A stretch of 64,000 nt of DNA from Loktanella sp. (GTDB taxonomy: Bacteria > Pseudomonadota > Alphaproteobacteria > Rhodobacterales > Rhodobacteraceae), in the NCBI GenBank assembly GCA_017390475.1, contig JAFPBO010000031.1, positions 206,154 through 270,153 of the forward strand, given 5' to 3'. Positions 8,462 to 16,442 of this stretch are shown piece by piece. Position 1 is the first letter of the stretch, and each line of letters begins with the position of its first letter. A program made the translations under genes and the position numbers. Under the pieces are notes generated by a model. That model had not been told where the DNA came from, ran no database searches, and saw only the letters and a list, made by a program, of their open reading frames with translations.

Positions 8462-8474
8462 AACGTTTGCGCAA
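8462..8474. promoter_or_regulatory. Second copy of the LacI operator word
   Basis: AACGTTTGCGCAA here is identical to 7327-7339. It lies 60 bp upstream of the TTG start of the LacI-family gene and is followed by CTGCGCAG, itself a small palindrome. The presence of the same word in the promoter regions of both regulator and target operon is the evidence for a regulatory role. Confidence 0.6.
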
Positions 8475-8591
8475 TCTGCGCAGATATAACCGGGCCTGTC
8501 AACACTTTCGCGCAGGGTTTGATGAATTCACTTTTCTTGACTGGCCCCAATTTGGAGGCCAACAGCACTCGTCACTCACCGGAAAACGCCG

Positions 8592-10073
8592 CTATTCAGC
8601 CGCCGCATAGCGTGCAATAGCGGCTTCTAGCCCGTTCGCCCCAATCCCCGCATAGGCCGCGACAAAGGCTGCGGCAAAGCGCTCTGCTTTTGCCAGATCG
8701 CCGTAGATATGCCGCTGCTCCAGCCAGGCAACTGGGCGCTGTTGCGCCTGCATCGCAACCTTTTGCAAGGCGTGCCAATTGGGGTCGTTCGCGTCGATGA
8801 CGACACCGTCCTGTGTTCTGCCAAGGCAATATCGCGCCCAGATCGCGGACACCAAAGCGAGGCCATCCACAACCATGCCGCGCGCCAGACCGTCGCGGAT
8901 CGATGGCACGATAAAACCGGTATGTCGGCTGGATCCGTCGAATGCCACACGTCTTGTCGTATCGGCGATTTCGGTATTGGCAAAACGGCGGGCGATCAGA
9001 TCGATGTAGCCCTCTGGCGTCTGATCCGGCACGGCAGCAACGTGCGGCGCGATCTCCTGACGCGCGATGCGCTGAAACATCGCGCTGATCCCCGGATGCG
9101 CCATGGTCGCGGCAATCGTGCCGAGGCCCAGCAATTCGCCTGCACCGCAGATCACCTGATGGCCACCGTTGAGGATGCGGATTTTCATGGCCTCATGTGC
9201 ATGGACATCATGGGTGAAAGTCGCGCCTGCCCGGTCCCAATCAGGACGACCGGCGCAGAAATCATCCTCGATCACCCATTGGCGAAAGTTTTCATGCGTC
9301 ACCGGCGCGCTGTCGTTGATGCCGAAATCCTGCGCCAGCGCGATCTCGCGCGGGCCGGTGGCGGGGACGATGCAATCGACCATGGAACTGGGGAAACTGC
9401 ATTCCGCATCGATCCAGTCAGCCAGCGCGGGGTCGGACAGGCGGGCAAGGCCCACGACAGTCTGGCGCAGGATGGCCCCATTGCCTTGCAGGTTGTCGCA
9501 GCACAGGCCGGTGAAGGGGCCTGTGCCTTGCGCCCGGCGTTGCGCCAGTGCGGCGACCATCGCGCCAAATGCAGTGCGCGGCGACTGCGGGTTGTCCGCA
9601 TCATGCCGGATATCGGGGTGTGTCACATCCAGATCGCCTGACGTGGGGTCGATGTAATAACCGCCTTCAGTCACAGTCAGCGAGACGATACGGATATCGG
9701 ACGCTGCCATCCGGGCGATCAAGGCGGCGTTGCCGTCCTGCACGGGGAGGAAATCGATCATCGCCCCCGTCACCTCGGCCGATTTGCCGGAAGGGTCGAG
9801 TTCGATCAGCGTCGTCAGGCAATCCTGCGCCAACAGCTTGTCGCGCATCACGCTATCGCCGGGCCGCACGCCTGCGCCGATGATTGCCCAATCCTGCGCA
9901 AGGCCCTGCTGCATCAGGCGATGCGTATACCACGCCTGATGAGCGCGGTGGAAATTGCCCAGCCCGATATGGACGATACCCGGCGACAGGTCGGACCGCG
10001 CATAACGCGGCACCTGCACACCTGCGGGCAGGTTGCCAAGTGTCGCCAACGATAGCTTTGTCAGCTCATCCAT
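8592..10073 (-). CDS. mtlK: Mannitol 2-dehydrogenase (polyol dehydrogenase, long-chain family)
   Basis: This NAD-dependent enzyme oxidises D-mannitol to D-fructose (also D-arabinitol and sorbitol in family members) and is cytoplasmic. The N-terminal Rossmann part carries VHIGLGNFHRAHQ (35-46). The catalytic set of the polyol-specific long-chain dehydrogenases is present as K297, N302 and H305 in MKIRILNGGH. At 493 residues the length is normal. It overlaps smoS by 13 bp and is the last gene of the smo operon, as in Rhodobacter sphaeroides. The xylB kinase that follows in that species is absent here; a LacI gene comes next instead. Confidence 0.92.
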   Translation of the reverse strand: MDELTKLSLATLGNLPAGVQVPRYARSDLSPGIVHIGLGNFHRAHQAWYTHRLMQQGLAQDWAIIGAGVRPGDSVMRDKLLAQDCLTTLIELDPSGKSAEVTGAMIDFLPVQDGNAALIARMAASDIRIVSLTVTEGGYYIDPTSGDLDVTHPDIRHDADNPQSPRTAFGAMVAALAQRRAQGTGPFTGLCCDNLQGNGAILRQTVVGLARLSDPALADWIDAECSFPSSMVDCIVPATGPREIALAQDFGINDSAPVTHENFRQWVIEDDFCAGRPDWDRAGATFTHDVHAHEAMKIRILNGGHQVICGAGELLGLGTIAATMAHPGISAMFQRIARQEIAPHVAAVPDQTPEGYIDLIARRFANTEIADTTRRVAFDGSSRHTGFIVPSIRDGLARGMVVDGLALVSAIWARYCLGRTQDGVVIDANDPNWHALQKVAMQAQQRPVAWLEQRHIYGDLAKAERFAAAFVAAYAGIGANGLEAAIARYAAAE

Positions 10074-10834
10074 TGGCCACCGTCCACGTTATAGGTCTGG
10101 GCGAGGATGTAATCCGCCTCGCTTGACGCAAGAAAGATCGCGATGCCGGTCAGGTCCTGCGCGGTTCCCATGCGGCCAAAGGGGACGGCAGCGCCGACTT
10201 CGCGCTTTTTCTGCCCCGGTGCTTTGTTTTCATATTTCGCGAAAAACGCATCCACCCCATCCCAATGTTCGCCATCCACCACGCCGGGGGCGATGGCATT
10301 CACATTGATCCCGTGTTCAATCAGGTTCAGCGCCGCCGATTGCGTCAGGCTGATCACCGCGGCCTTGGTGGCGCAATAAACGGCAACCAAGGCTTCGCCC
10401 CGTCGCCCGGCCTGCGACGCCATGTTGATGATCTTGCCACCCTGCCCGCGCGCGATCATATGTTTGGCAACGGCCTGCATCGTGAACAGCGTACCTGCGA
10501 CATTGATATCAAAACAACGCGTAAAATCATCGCGGCTGATCTCTGCAATGGGCGCTGCCGTAAATATCGCGGCATTGTTGATCAGGATGTCGATCTGCCC
10601 GAAATGCGCGACCGTCGCATCCACCGCCGCATCAATACTGTCCTGCCGGGTCACGTCCATTTCCACCGCAAAGGCAGCATCATCCAGACGCGCGGCCTCG
10701 CCCCGCGCGCGGGTGATGTCGATATCGGCCAGCGCCACACGCGCGCCTTCGCGGATATAAGCCTCGGCGAAAGCCAGCCCGATGCCGCGCGCAGCCCCGG
10801 TGATCAGCGCGGTTTTTCCGTCCAGTCGTTTCAT
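10061..10834 (-). CDS. smoS: Sorbitol (L-iditol 2-) dehydrogenase, SDR family
   Basis: This is a short-chain dehydrogenase that oxidises D-glucitol (sorbitol) to D-fructose and galactitol to tagatose in characterised homologues. The nucleotide-binding motif TGAARGIG is at 12-19, NNAA at 86-89, and the catalytic S140, Y153 and K157 (YCATK) are present. The C-terminus [10 protein letters not shown] is typical of SmoS. The start overlaps the smoK stop (ATGA). The whole sequence and its position between smoK and mtlK agree with Rhodobacter SmoS. Confidence 0.93.
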   Translation of the reverse strand: MKRLDGKTALITGAARGIGLAFAEAYIREGARVALADIDITRARGEAARLDDAAFAVEMDVTRQDSIDAAVDATVAHFGQIDILINNAAIFTAAPIAEISRDDFTRCFDINVAGTLFTMQAVAKHMIARGQGGKIINMASQAGRRGEALVAVYCATKAAVISLTQSAALNLIEHGINVNAIAPGVVDGEHWDGVDAFFAKYENKAPGQKKREVGAAVPFGRMGTAQDLTGIAIFLASSEADYILAQTYNVDGGQWMS

Positions 10835-11835
10835 GCGATCCGTAGTCCTTTGTCGTCAAAGCGGTGAATGACATCCGCGCGCGGTGTCAGGTGAATGCGG
10901 TCGCCGTGGCGGAAACCCACCTCGCCATCCGCACGCACGGTGATGACGTCAGCAAGGCCGGTCTGATGGACATGGAAAAACGTGTCGGACCCCAGATGTT
11001 CGGACACACCCACGACGCCGGACCAAGGGCCGATATCGGCGGAAACGGCGATATGTTCAGGCCGGATGCCGATGGTATGGGCGTTGTGTTTCGCGGCCTC
11101 TGGACCTTCGATGAAATTCATCTTGGGCGATCCGATGAACCCCGCCACAAAAAGGTTGCGCGGTTCCCGGTACAGGTCCAGCGGATTGCCCACCTGTTCG
11201 ATATGCCCGGCACGCAGCACCACGATCTTGTCGGCCATGGTCATCGCTTCGACCTGATCATGGGTGACGTACACCATCGTCGTCTTCAGACGGGTATGCA
11301 ATTCGCTGATCTCCAGCCGCATCCCGACGCGCAAAGCGGCATCAAGGTTCGACAAAGGTTCATCAAACAAAAACGCCGACGGTTCGCGCACAATCGCGCG
11401 ACCAATGGCAACCCGCTGGCGCTGCCCGCCTGACAATTGCCCCGGACGGCGGTCCAGATAATCTGTCAGGTTCAGCACCGAGGCCGCCAGATCGACGCGC
11501 CGGTTCTGTTCGGCCTTGTCCATCCCCGCCATGCGCAGCGGGAACATGATATTCTTGCGCACCGACATATGCGGATAAAGCGCGTAGGATTGAAACACCA
11601 TCGCCAGCCCGCGTTTGGACGGCGGGGCGGCTGTCGCCTCGGTCCCGTCAATCTCGATCCGGCCGGATGTGACATCCTCCAACCCCGCGATCAGACGCAG
11701 CAAGGTGGATTTCCCGCAGCCCGAGGGGCCGACAAAGACCGCGAATTCGCCATCCTCGATGGTCAGGTTCAAGGGCGGGATGACAGTGACGTCGCCAAAG
11801 GCTTTGGTCACGTCTTTCAGAACGATACGTCCCAT
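10831..11835 (-). CDS. smoK: Polyol ABC transporter ATP-binding protein
   Basis: This ATPase energises the sorbitol/mannitol importer. Walker [10 protein letters not shown] is at 36-44, the signature LSGGQ at 134-138 and Walker B FLFDEP at 155-160, with the C-terminal regulatory OB domain of the MalK type. AAGGAAG lies upstream of the ATG at 11835. It lies between the smoG permease gene and smoS in the same strand order as the Rhodobacter sphaeroides smo operon. Confidence 0.92.
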   Translation of the reverse strand: MGRIVLKDVTKAFGDVTVIPPLNLTIEDGEFAVFVGPSGCGKSTLLRLIAGLEDVTSGRIEIDGTEATAAPPSKRGLAMVFQSYALYPHMSVRKNIMFPLRMAGMDKAEQNRRVDLAASVLNLTDYLDRRPGQLSGGQRQRVAIGRAIVREPSAFLFDEPLSNLDAALRVGMRLEISELHTRLKTTMVYVTHDQVEAMTMADKIVVLRAGHIEQVGNPLDLYREPRNLFVAGFIGSPKMNFIEGPEAAKHNAHTIGIRPEHIAVSADIGPWSGVVGVSEHLGSDTFFHVHQTGLADVITVRADGEVGFRHGDRIHLTPRADVIHRFDDKGLRIA

Positions 11836-11847
11836 AGGTCAGCTTCC

Positions 11848-12678
11848 TTATTTCACCGCGCCAAATGTCAGGCCGCGCACAAGTTGTTTCTGGCTGAACC
11901 AGCCAAGGATCAGGATCGGCGCAATCGCCATGGTCGAAGCAGCCGAAAGTTTGGCGTAAAACAACCCTTCCGGGCTGGAATAGCTGGCGATGAACGCCGT
12001 CAGCGGGGCCGCTTTGGCCGCTGTCAGGTTCAGGGTCCAGAACGCCTCGTTCCACGCAAGGATCAGGTTGAGCAATGCGGTGGATGCGATACCGGGCAGG
12101 GCCATCGGCAGCAGGACATAGGTGATTTCATCACGCAGGCCCGCGCCATCCATCCGGGCGGCTTCCAGAATTTCGCCGGGGATTTCCTTGAAATAGGTAT
12201 AAAGCATCCAGATGATGATCGGCAGATTGATCAGCATCAGAATGATCACCAGCCCGGTGCGGGTATCCAGCAGACCCATCTTGATGAAGATCAGATAGAT
12301 CGGATAGATCACGCCGACCGCAGGCAGCATCTTGGTCGACAGCATCCACAGCAGGATATCCTTGGTCCGGTGCGACGGGACAAAGGCCATCGACCACGCC
12401 GCAGGCACCGCGATGATCAGGCCCAGAATGGTGGACCCGCCCGCGATGAACACCGAGTTCCACAGGAACCGGGCATAATCGGACCGGTCCAGCACGGTGC
12501 GGTAATTATCCAGCGTCCAGTCGAAAAAGAACCATACCGGCGGGTCGGAAACCGCCTGCCCTTCGGTTTTGAAACTGGTCAGGACCGTCCAGAGGATCGG
12601 GAAAAAGATCAGCAATCCGATGGCCCAAGCCAGCGCAGTATTGACCGATTTGCGGGTGGTGGTGACTTTGCGTGCCAT
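11848..12678 (-). CDS. smoG: Polyol ABC transporter permease, MalG type
   Basis: This is an inner-membrane subunit of the polyol importer, 276 residues with about six membrane segments. The first is AWAIGLLIFFPILWTVLTSF. The EAA loop (LEAARMDGAGLRDEITYVLL) contacts SmoK, and the protein ends LTFGAVK as MalG-type subunits often do. It lies between smoF and smoK. Confidence 0.92.
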   Translation of the reverse strand: MARKVTTTRKSVNTALAWAIGLLIFFPILWTVLTSFKTEGQAVSDPPVWFFFDWTLDNYRTVLDRSDYARFLWNSVFIAGGSTILGLIIAVPAAWSMAFVPSHRTKDILLWMLSTKMLPAVGVIYPIYLIFIKMGLLDTRTGLVIILMLINLPIIIWMLYTYFKEIPGEILEAARMDGAGLRDEITYVLLPMALPGIASTALLNLILAWNEAFWTLNLTAAKAAPLTAFIASYSSPEGLFYAKLSAASTMAIAPILILGWFSQKQLVRGLTFGAVK

Positions 12679-12695
12679 ATATATTTATGCCCCTC

Positions 12696-13562
12696 TCAAC
12701 GGTCCAGGTTCTTGCCGACGATACGCATCAGGAACAGCGCCACGATATTTGCCAGAATGATCGCATAGACACCGCCAGCAGACCCAAGGCCCACGTTCTG
12801 GCTTTCCAGCACACGCTGGTAGATCAGATAAGTCAGGGTGCGGCTGCCGAACGATCCTTGGGTGGTGACAAAGATTTCCGCAAAGATCGCCAGCAGGAAA
12901 ATCGTCTGGATCAGGATCACGATGGTGATGGCGCGCGACAGATGCGGCAGGGTCAGAAACCAGAACCGGCTGAACGGGCCAGCGCCATCCATTTCGGCTG
13001 CTTCTTGTTGTTCACTGTCCAGCGACTGAATCGCGGTCAGCAGGATCAGCGTCGCGAACGGCAGCCATTGCCACGATACGATCAGAATGATCGACGGCAT
13101 CGAAGCCTGAGAAAGCCACAATATCGGATCAGCCCCGAAAAACCGCGACAGATGCGAAAACAGTCCGTTCACCGGGTCCATGAACATATTCTTCCAGACC
13201 AGCGCCGAAACGGTGGGCATCACAAAGAAGGGCGCGATCACCAGAATACGCACGATCCCCTGCCCCCACATCGGCTGATCCAGCAGGATCGCCAGCAGAA
13301 TGCCCAAGGCCACCGTGATCACAAGCACAGAACCCACGATGATCAGCGTCGCCTGCACCGATGGCCAGAACGCGCTGGAGGTCACGAAGCTCCGGTAATT
13401 GTCAAAACCGATCCAGCCCTGAAACCCGCCGCGCATCGGCAGATAGCGCTGAAAGGAAAACAGCACCGTCATGGTCAGCGGCACCAGCATCCAGCCCAAC
13501 AGCAGGATAACAGCAGGCGCCAGCATCAGGCGCGCAGTATAGCGAGAAGCCTTGGTCGACAT
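12696..13562 (-). CDS. smoF: Polyol ABC transporter permease, MalF type
   Basis: This is an inner-membrane subunit of the polyol importer. The start is taken as the ATG at 13562 (MSTKASRYTARL); a TTG reading from 13586 adds eight residues without a better ribosome site. About six hydrophobic helices are present, with the EAA-type loop QQEAAEMDGAGPFSRFWFLT. It is separated from the smoE gene by a short gap holding a perfect stem-loop. Confidence 0.91.
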   Translation of the reverse strand: MSTKASRYTARLMLAPAVILLLGWMLVPLTMTVLFSFQRYLPMRGGFQGWIGFDNYRSFVTSSAFWPSVQATLIIVGSVLVITVALGILLAILLDQPMWGQGIVRILVIAPFFVMPTVSALVWKNMFMDPVNGLFSHLSRFFGADPILWLSQASMPSIILIVSWQWLPFATLILLTAIQSLDSEQQEAAEMDGAGPFSRFWFLTLPHLSRAITIVILIQTIFLLAIFAEIFVTTQGSFGSRTLTYLIYQRVLESQNVGLGSAGGVYAIILANIVALFLMRIVGKNLDR

Positions 13563-13595
13563 GGCTCTGACCCTTTTGCATGACAATTAGGAAAA

Positions 13596-13626
13596 GTCAG
13601 AGGGGTGCCGCAGCAACCCCTCTGAC
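13596..13626. promoter_or_regulatory. Stem-loop between smoE and smoF
   Basis: GTCAGAGGGGT (13596-13606) pairs perfectly with ACCCCTCTGAC (13616-13626) around a 9-nt loop. It sits between the binding-protein gene and the first permease gene and has no T-tract. It matches the stem-loops after the other binding-protein genes in this window. Confidence 0.75.
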
Positions 13627-13639
13627 AGGGGGAGGAAAC

Positions 13640-14953
13640 TCAGTAGCCGGAAGCTTCCATCGCGTCAGTGGTCAGCGCTTGCGCACGTTCCAAAGCCTGT
13701 TCGACCGTTTGCTGGCCTGCCAGCATATTGGCGAACTCTTGCCCGACCTCGGTCGCAATCCCGGCAAATTCGGGGATCGCCACGAATTGCACGCCTGTAT
13801 AGGGCACGTCCTGAATGCTTGGCGCGGTCGGATTGGCTGCATTGATCGAATTCAGCGTCATCTCGGCAAAGGGCGCGGCGTCCAGATAGTCCTGGTTCTC
13901 ATAAAGCGAGGTCCGTGTGCCGGGTGGCACATTGGCCCAACCTTCGTTTTCAGCGACCAAAGCGGTGTACTCACTGCTTGTGGCCCAGGCGATAAAGGCC
14001 TTTGCCGCATCGGTGGATTGCGATCCGGCAGGTACAGCCAGCGACCAGGCCCAGAGCCAGTTACCGCGACGGCCCAGATCATTATCCGGTGCCAATGCGA
14101 AACCGACCTGATCGGCCACGGTGGAATCATCCGGGTTGGTCACGAAACTTGCCGCGACTGTCGCGTCGATCCACATGCCGCAACGGCCTTGCTGGAACAG
14201 GGTCAGGTTTTCGTTGAACCCGTTATTCGCCGCACCCGGAGGGCCGTAATTTGTCATCAGGTCTTCGTAGAAGGCCAGCGTTGCTGCCCATTCCTCGCTG
14301 TCGAACTGGGCATTCCAATCCATGTCGAACCAGCGCGCACCAAAGCTGTTGGCCATCGCGGTCAGAAACGCCATGTTCTCGCCCCAACCGGCCTTGCCGC
14401 GCAGGCAGATGCCATAGACATTATCATTGGTCATCGCCGCTGCCGCTTCGCGGATGAATGCCCAGGATGGATCTTCAGGCATCTCCAGGCCAGCGGCCTC
14501 CATCAGGTCGGTGCGATACATCACCATCGAACTTTCGCCGTAGAAGGGTGCCGCATAAAGCTCGCCATCGACGGTCAAACCGTCACGGATCGCAGGCAGC
14601 AGGTCATCGGCGTTCCATTCATCAGGCAGGTCGTTCAGTGACACCAGCCAGCCGTTTTCACCCCAGATCGGGACCTCGTATGTGCCGATGGTCATGACAT
14701 CGAACTGACCGCCGCTTGTGGCAACGTCCTGGGTGACGCGCTGGCGCAGCACGTTTTCTTCCAACGTGACCCATTCCAGCGTAATGTCAGGATATTTTTC
14801 GTTAAAATCGGCGGTCAGACCCTGCATGCGGATCATATCGCCATTGTTGACGGTGGCGATGGTGACGGTTCCTGACGGTGACTGCGCAAAGCTGCCTGAA
14901 GCGGTAGCAATGGCCAGCGCACTCGCCAGACCGAGTGACGTTTTCATAGACAT
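13640..14953 (-). CDS. smoE: Polyol-binding periplasmic protein
   Basis: This is the solute-binding protein for sorbitol/mannitol, 437 residues. It has a Sec signal (about residues 1-23, ending ASGSFAQ) and the family-1 solute-binding fold; features such as DVMTIGTYEVPIWGENGWL and FIAWATSSEY are typical of the SmoE/MtlE group. GGGAGGAG lies just upstream of the ATG at 14953. It is the first gene of the smo operon; the regulator gene lies only 91 bp further upstream on the same strand. Confidence 0.92.
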   Translation of the reverse strand: MSMKTSLGLASALAIATASGSFAQSPSGTVTIATVNNGDMIRMQGLTADFNEKYPDITLEWVTLEENVLRQRVTQDVATSGGQFDVMTIGTYEVPIWGENGWLVSLNDLPDEWNADDLLPAIRDGLTVDGELYAAPFYGESSMVMYRTDLMEAAGLEMPEDPSWAFIREAAAAMTNDNVYGICLRGKAGWGENMAFLTAMANSFGARWFDMDWNAQFDSEEWAATLAFYEDLMTNYGPPGAANNGFNENLTLFQQGRCGMWIDATVAASFVTNPDDSTVADQVGFALAPDNDLGRRGNWLWAWSLAVPAGSQSTDAAKAFIAWATSSEYTALVAENEGWANVPPGTRTSLYENQDYLDAAPFAEMTLNSINAANPTAPSIQDVPYTGVQFVAIPEFAGIATEVGQEFANMLAGQQTVEQALERAQALTTDAMEASGY

Positions 14954-15044
14954 CCGAACTCCTCCCTGAGATCACATGGATAATGCATCGCAGGCTAATT
15001 CAAATGACATCACGCAGTCAATATAAAATTGCCGCGCGTAAACT

Positions 15045-16067
15045 TTATGCCGAGGCGCGCATGACCAACCTGCCCTCAAACAAGACTTCCAGACGATCAT
15101 CCGCGGGGGTTTCACCATCGATCATTCGAAAAAGTGTTTCAGTAGCGCGCTTTGACACTGCTTCATAGTCCTGTGCGACTGTGGTCAGGGGCGGGCACGT
15201 AAACCGCGAAAACGGGTGGTCGTCGATCCCTGCCACCCGCATTGCGCAGCCTTCGTCAAATCCAATGCGCAGCCCGCGCGCATAGCATGCCGACAAAAAG
15301 CCAATGGCCAGACGGTCATTGCTGCACAAAACCGTGTTGGTCATGAATTGATTCGTATCGAGCATTTGCAGCGCTCCTTCACAGGCGATACGTTCGAATT
15401 CCCACCCGGTACCCGGCACCCGCAGCACCTGCGGACTATGACCCAACGACTCCATCACCTGAACATAGGCGTTGCGGCGTTTGTTGGCGTTGGGATTGAC
15501 CGGGTCCATTTCGAAAAAACACGGCGGCGCGCCGGTTCGGCACAGATATTGCACGATCTGTTCAACGAAATGGGCGTTGTCCGACCCGATGAACGCCTTG
15601 CCCACCCCGTCGATATTGCTGTCGAACAGGACAGTTGGCACGGCATTGCAAAAGCGTTCAATCGCTGACCGGTCCGACCGGCGCCCCAAAGGCGCAAGCA
15701 GCACACCCGCAGGTTTCAGCGACCGCAGACTATCAAGGATATCGTTTTCCAGCTTTTGGTCACCATGCGCGCTGAACAGGATCGGCCAGTAACCGGCATC
15801 AAGGCAGCGTTGTTCGATATTCCGGGCAATTTCAGCAAAAAACGGATCAGCCAGATAGGGCACAACCACCCCGATATTGCGGGTCTGCTTGCGGTTCTGA
15901 TTGATTGCAAAGATATTGGGACGATAATCGAACTCACCCAAAGCCTTTTCAATCTTCTCTCTCGTAGAGGTACGAACGCTGGACGGATCATTGAAGTATT
16001 TCGACACAGTCGGGCGTGAAATCCCCGACAACCGGGCGAACTCTTCCATATTCTTGATCTTGGTCAT
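15045..16067 (-). CDS. LacI-type transcriptional regulator of the polyol operon
   Basis: The N-terminal helix-turn-helix (MEEFARLSGISRPTVSKYFN, about residues 7-26) is of LacI type, followed by a sugar-binding-like effector domain with recognisable segments GVVVPYLADPFFAEIARNIE and VAGIDDHPFSRFTCPPLTTV. It lies upstream of and on the same strand as smoE, so it is probably the local regulator of polyol uptake. The regulator of the Rhodobacter operon (smoC) has a different place in its cluster, so no symbol is assigned. No clear operator was identified in the short gap to smoE. Confidence 0.88.
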   Translation of the reverse strand: MTKIKNMEEFARLSGISRPTVSKYFNDPSSVRTSTREKIEKALGEFDYRPNIFAINQNRKQTRNIGVVVPYLADPFFAEIARNIEQRCLDAGYWPILFSAHGDQKLENDILDSLRSLKPAGVLLAPLGRRSDRSAIERFCNAVPTVLFDSNIDGVGKAFIGSDNAHFVEQIVQYLCRTGAPPCFFEMDPVNPNANKRRNAYVQVMESLGHSPQVLRVPGTGWEFERIACEGALQMLDTNQFMTNTVLCSNDRLAIGFLSACYARGLRIGFDEGCAMRVAGIDDHPFSRFTCPPLTTVAQDYEAVSKRATETLFRMIDGETPADDRLEVLFEGRLVMRASA

Positions 16068-16218
16068 AACGATACCGCCCGATTTTTACGTGATCATAGC
16101 CATATGGTAACAATCGAAAACCCAAAAGCGACGCGCGTTAAGAAATCTGCTGATCTGTGCCACTTGCCAGAGCCGCCACAGTCTGCGACAAACTGCACCA
16201 CCCTAAGAGGCAAAGCCT

Positions 16219-16413
16219 ATGCGCCTGATTGATCCCAGCCACCCGTTCTTTCGCCCCGCCTGGCGCCGCTACCTTGTCGTGGCCGCGCCGCTGATCTGGG
16301 CGGGCGTGGAGTGGAGCTTGGGAAATATTCTCTGGGGCAGCATATTCGCCGCGATCAGCGCATATCTGGCCTGGCATCTGGTGGTGAACTGGCGGCAGGA
16401 CGGCAACGACTAA
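16219..16413 (+). CDS. Small conserved membrane protein
   Basis: This 64-residue protein has a basic N-terminus (HPFFRPAWRRY) and two hydrophobic segments, about 18-33 and 36-54, ending in a short polar tail. AAGAGG lies upstream of the ATG. It is a lone plus-strand gene between leftward operons. No function is recognised; a short inner-membrane protein is the only safe reading. Confidence 0.65.
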   Translation: MRLIDPSHPFFRPAWRRYLVVAAPLIWAGVEWSLGNILWGSIFAAISAYLAWHLVVNWRQDGND

Positions 16414-16442
16414 GGCTTCAGAAGCCATAGTCGTAAATGGTG

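Noticed and set aside
8542-8561. Possible terminator between mtlK and the LacI gene
   Set aside because: Only five end pairs (TGGCC/GGCCA) with internal mismatches and no T-run; too weak to list as a feature.
16414-16442. GGCTTC/GAAGCC palindrome between convergent genes
   Set aside because: The loop would be one base, or the stem only four pairs; no T-run.
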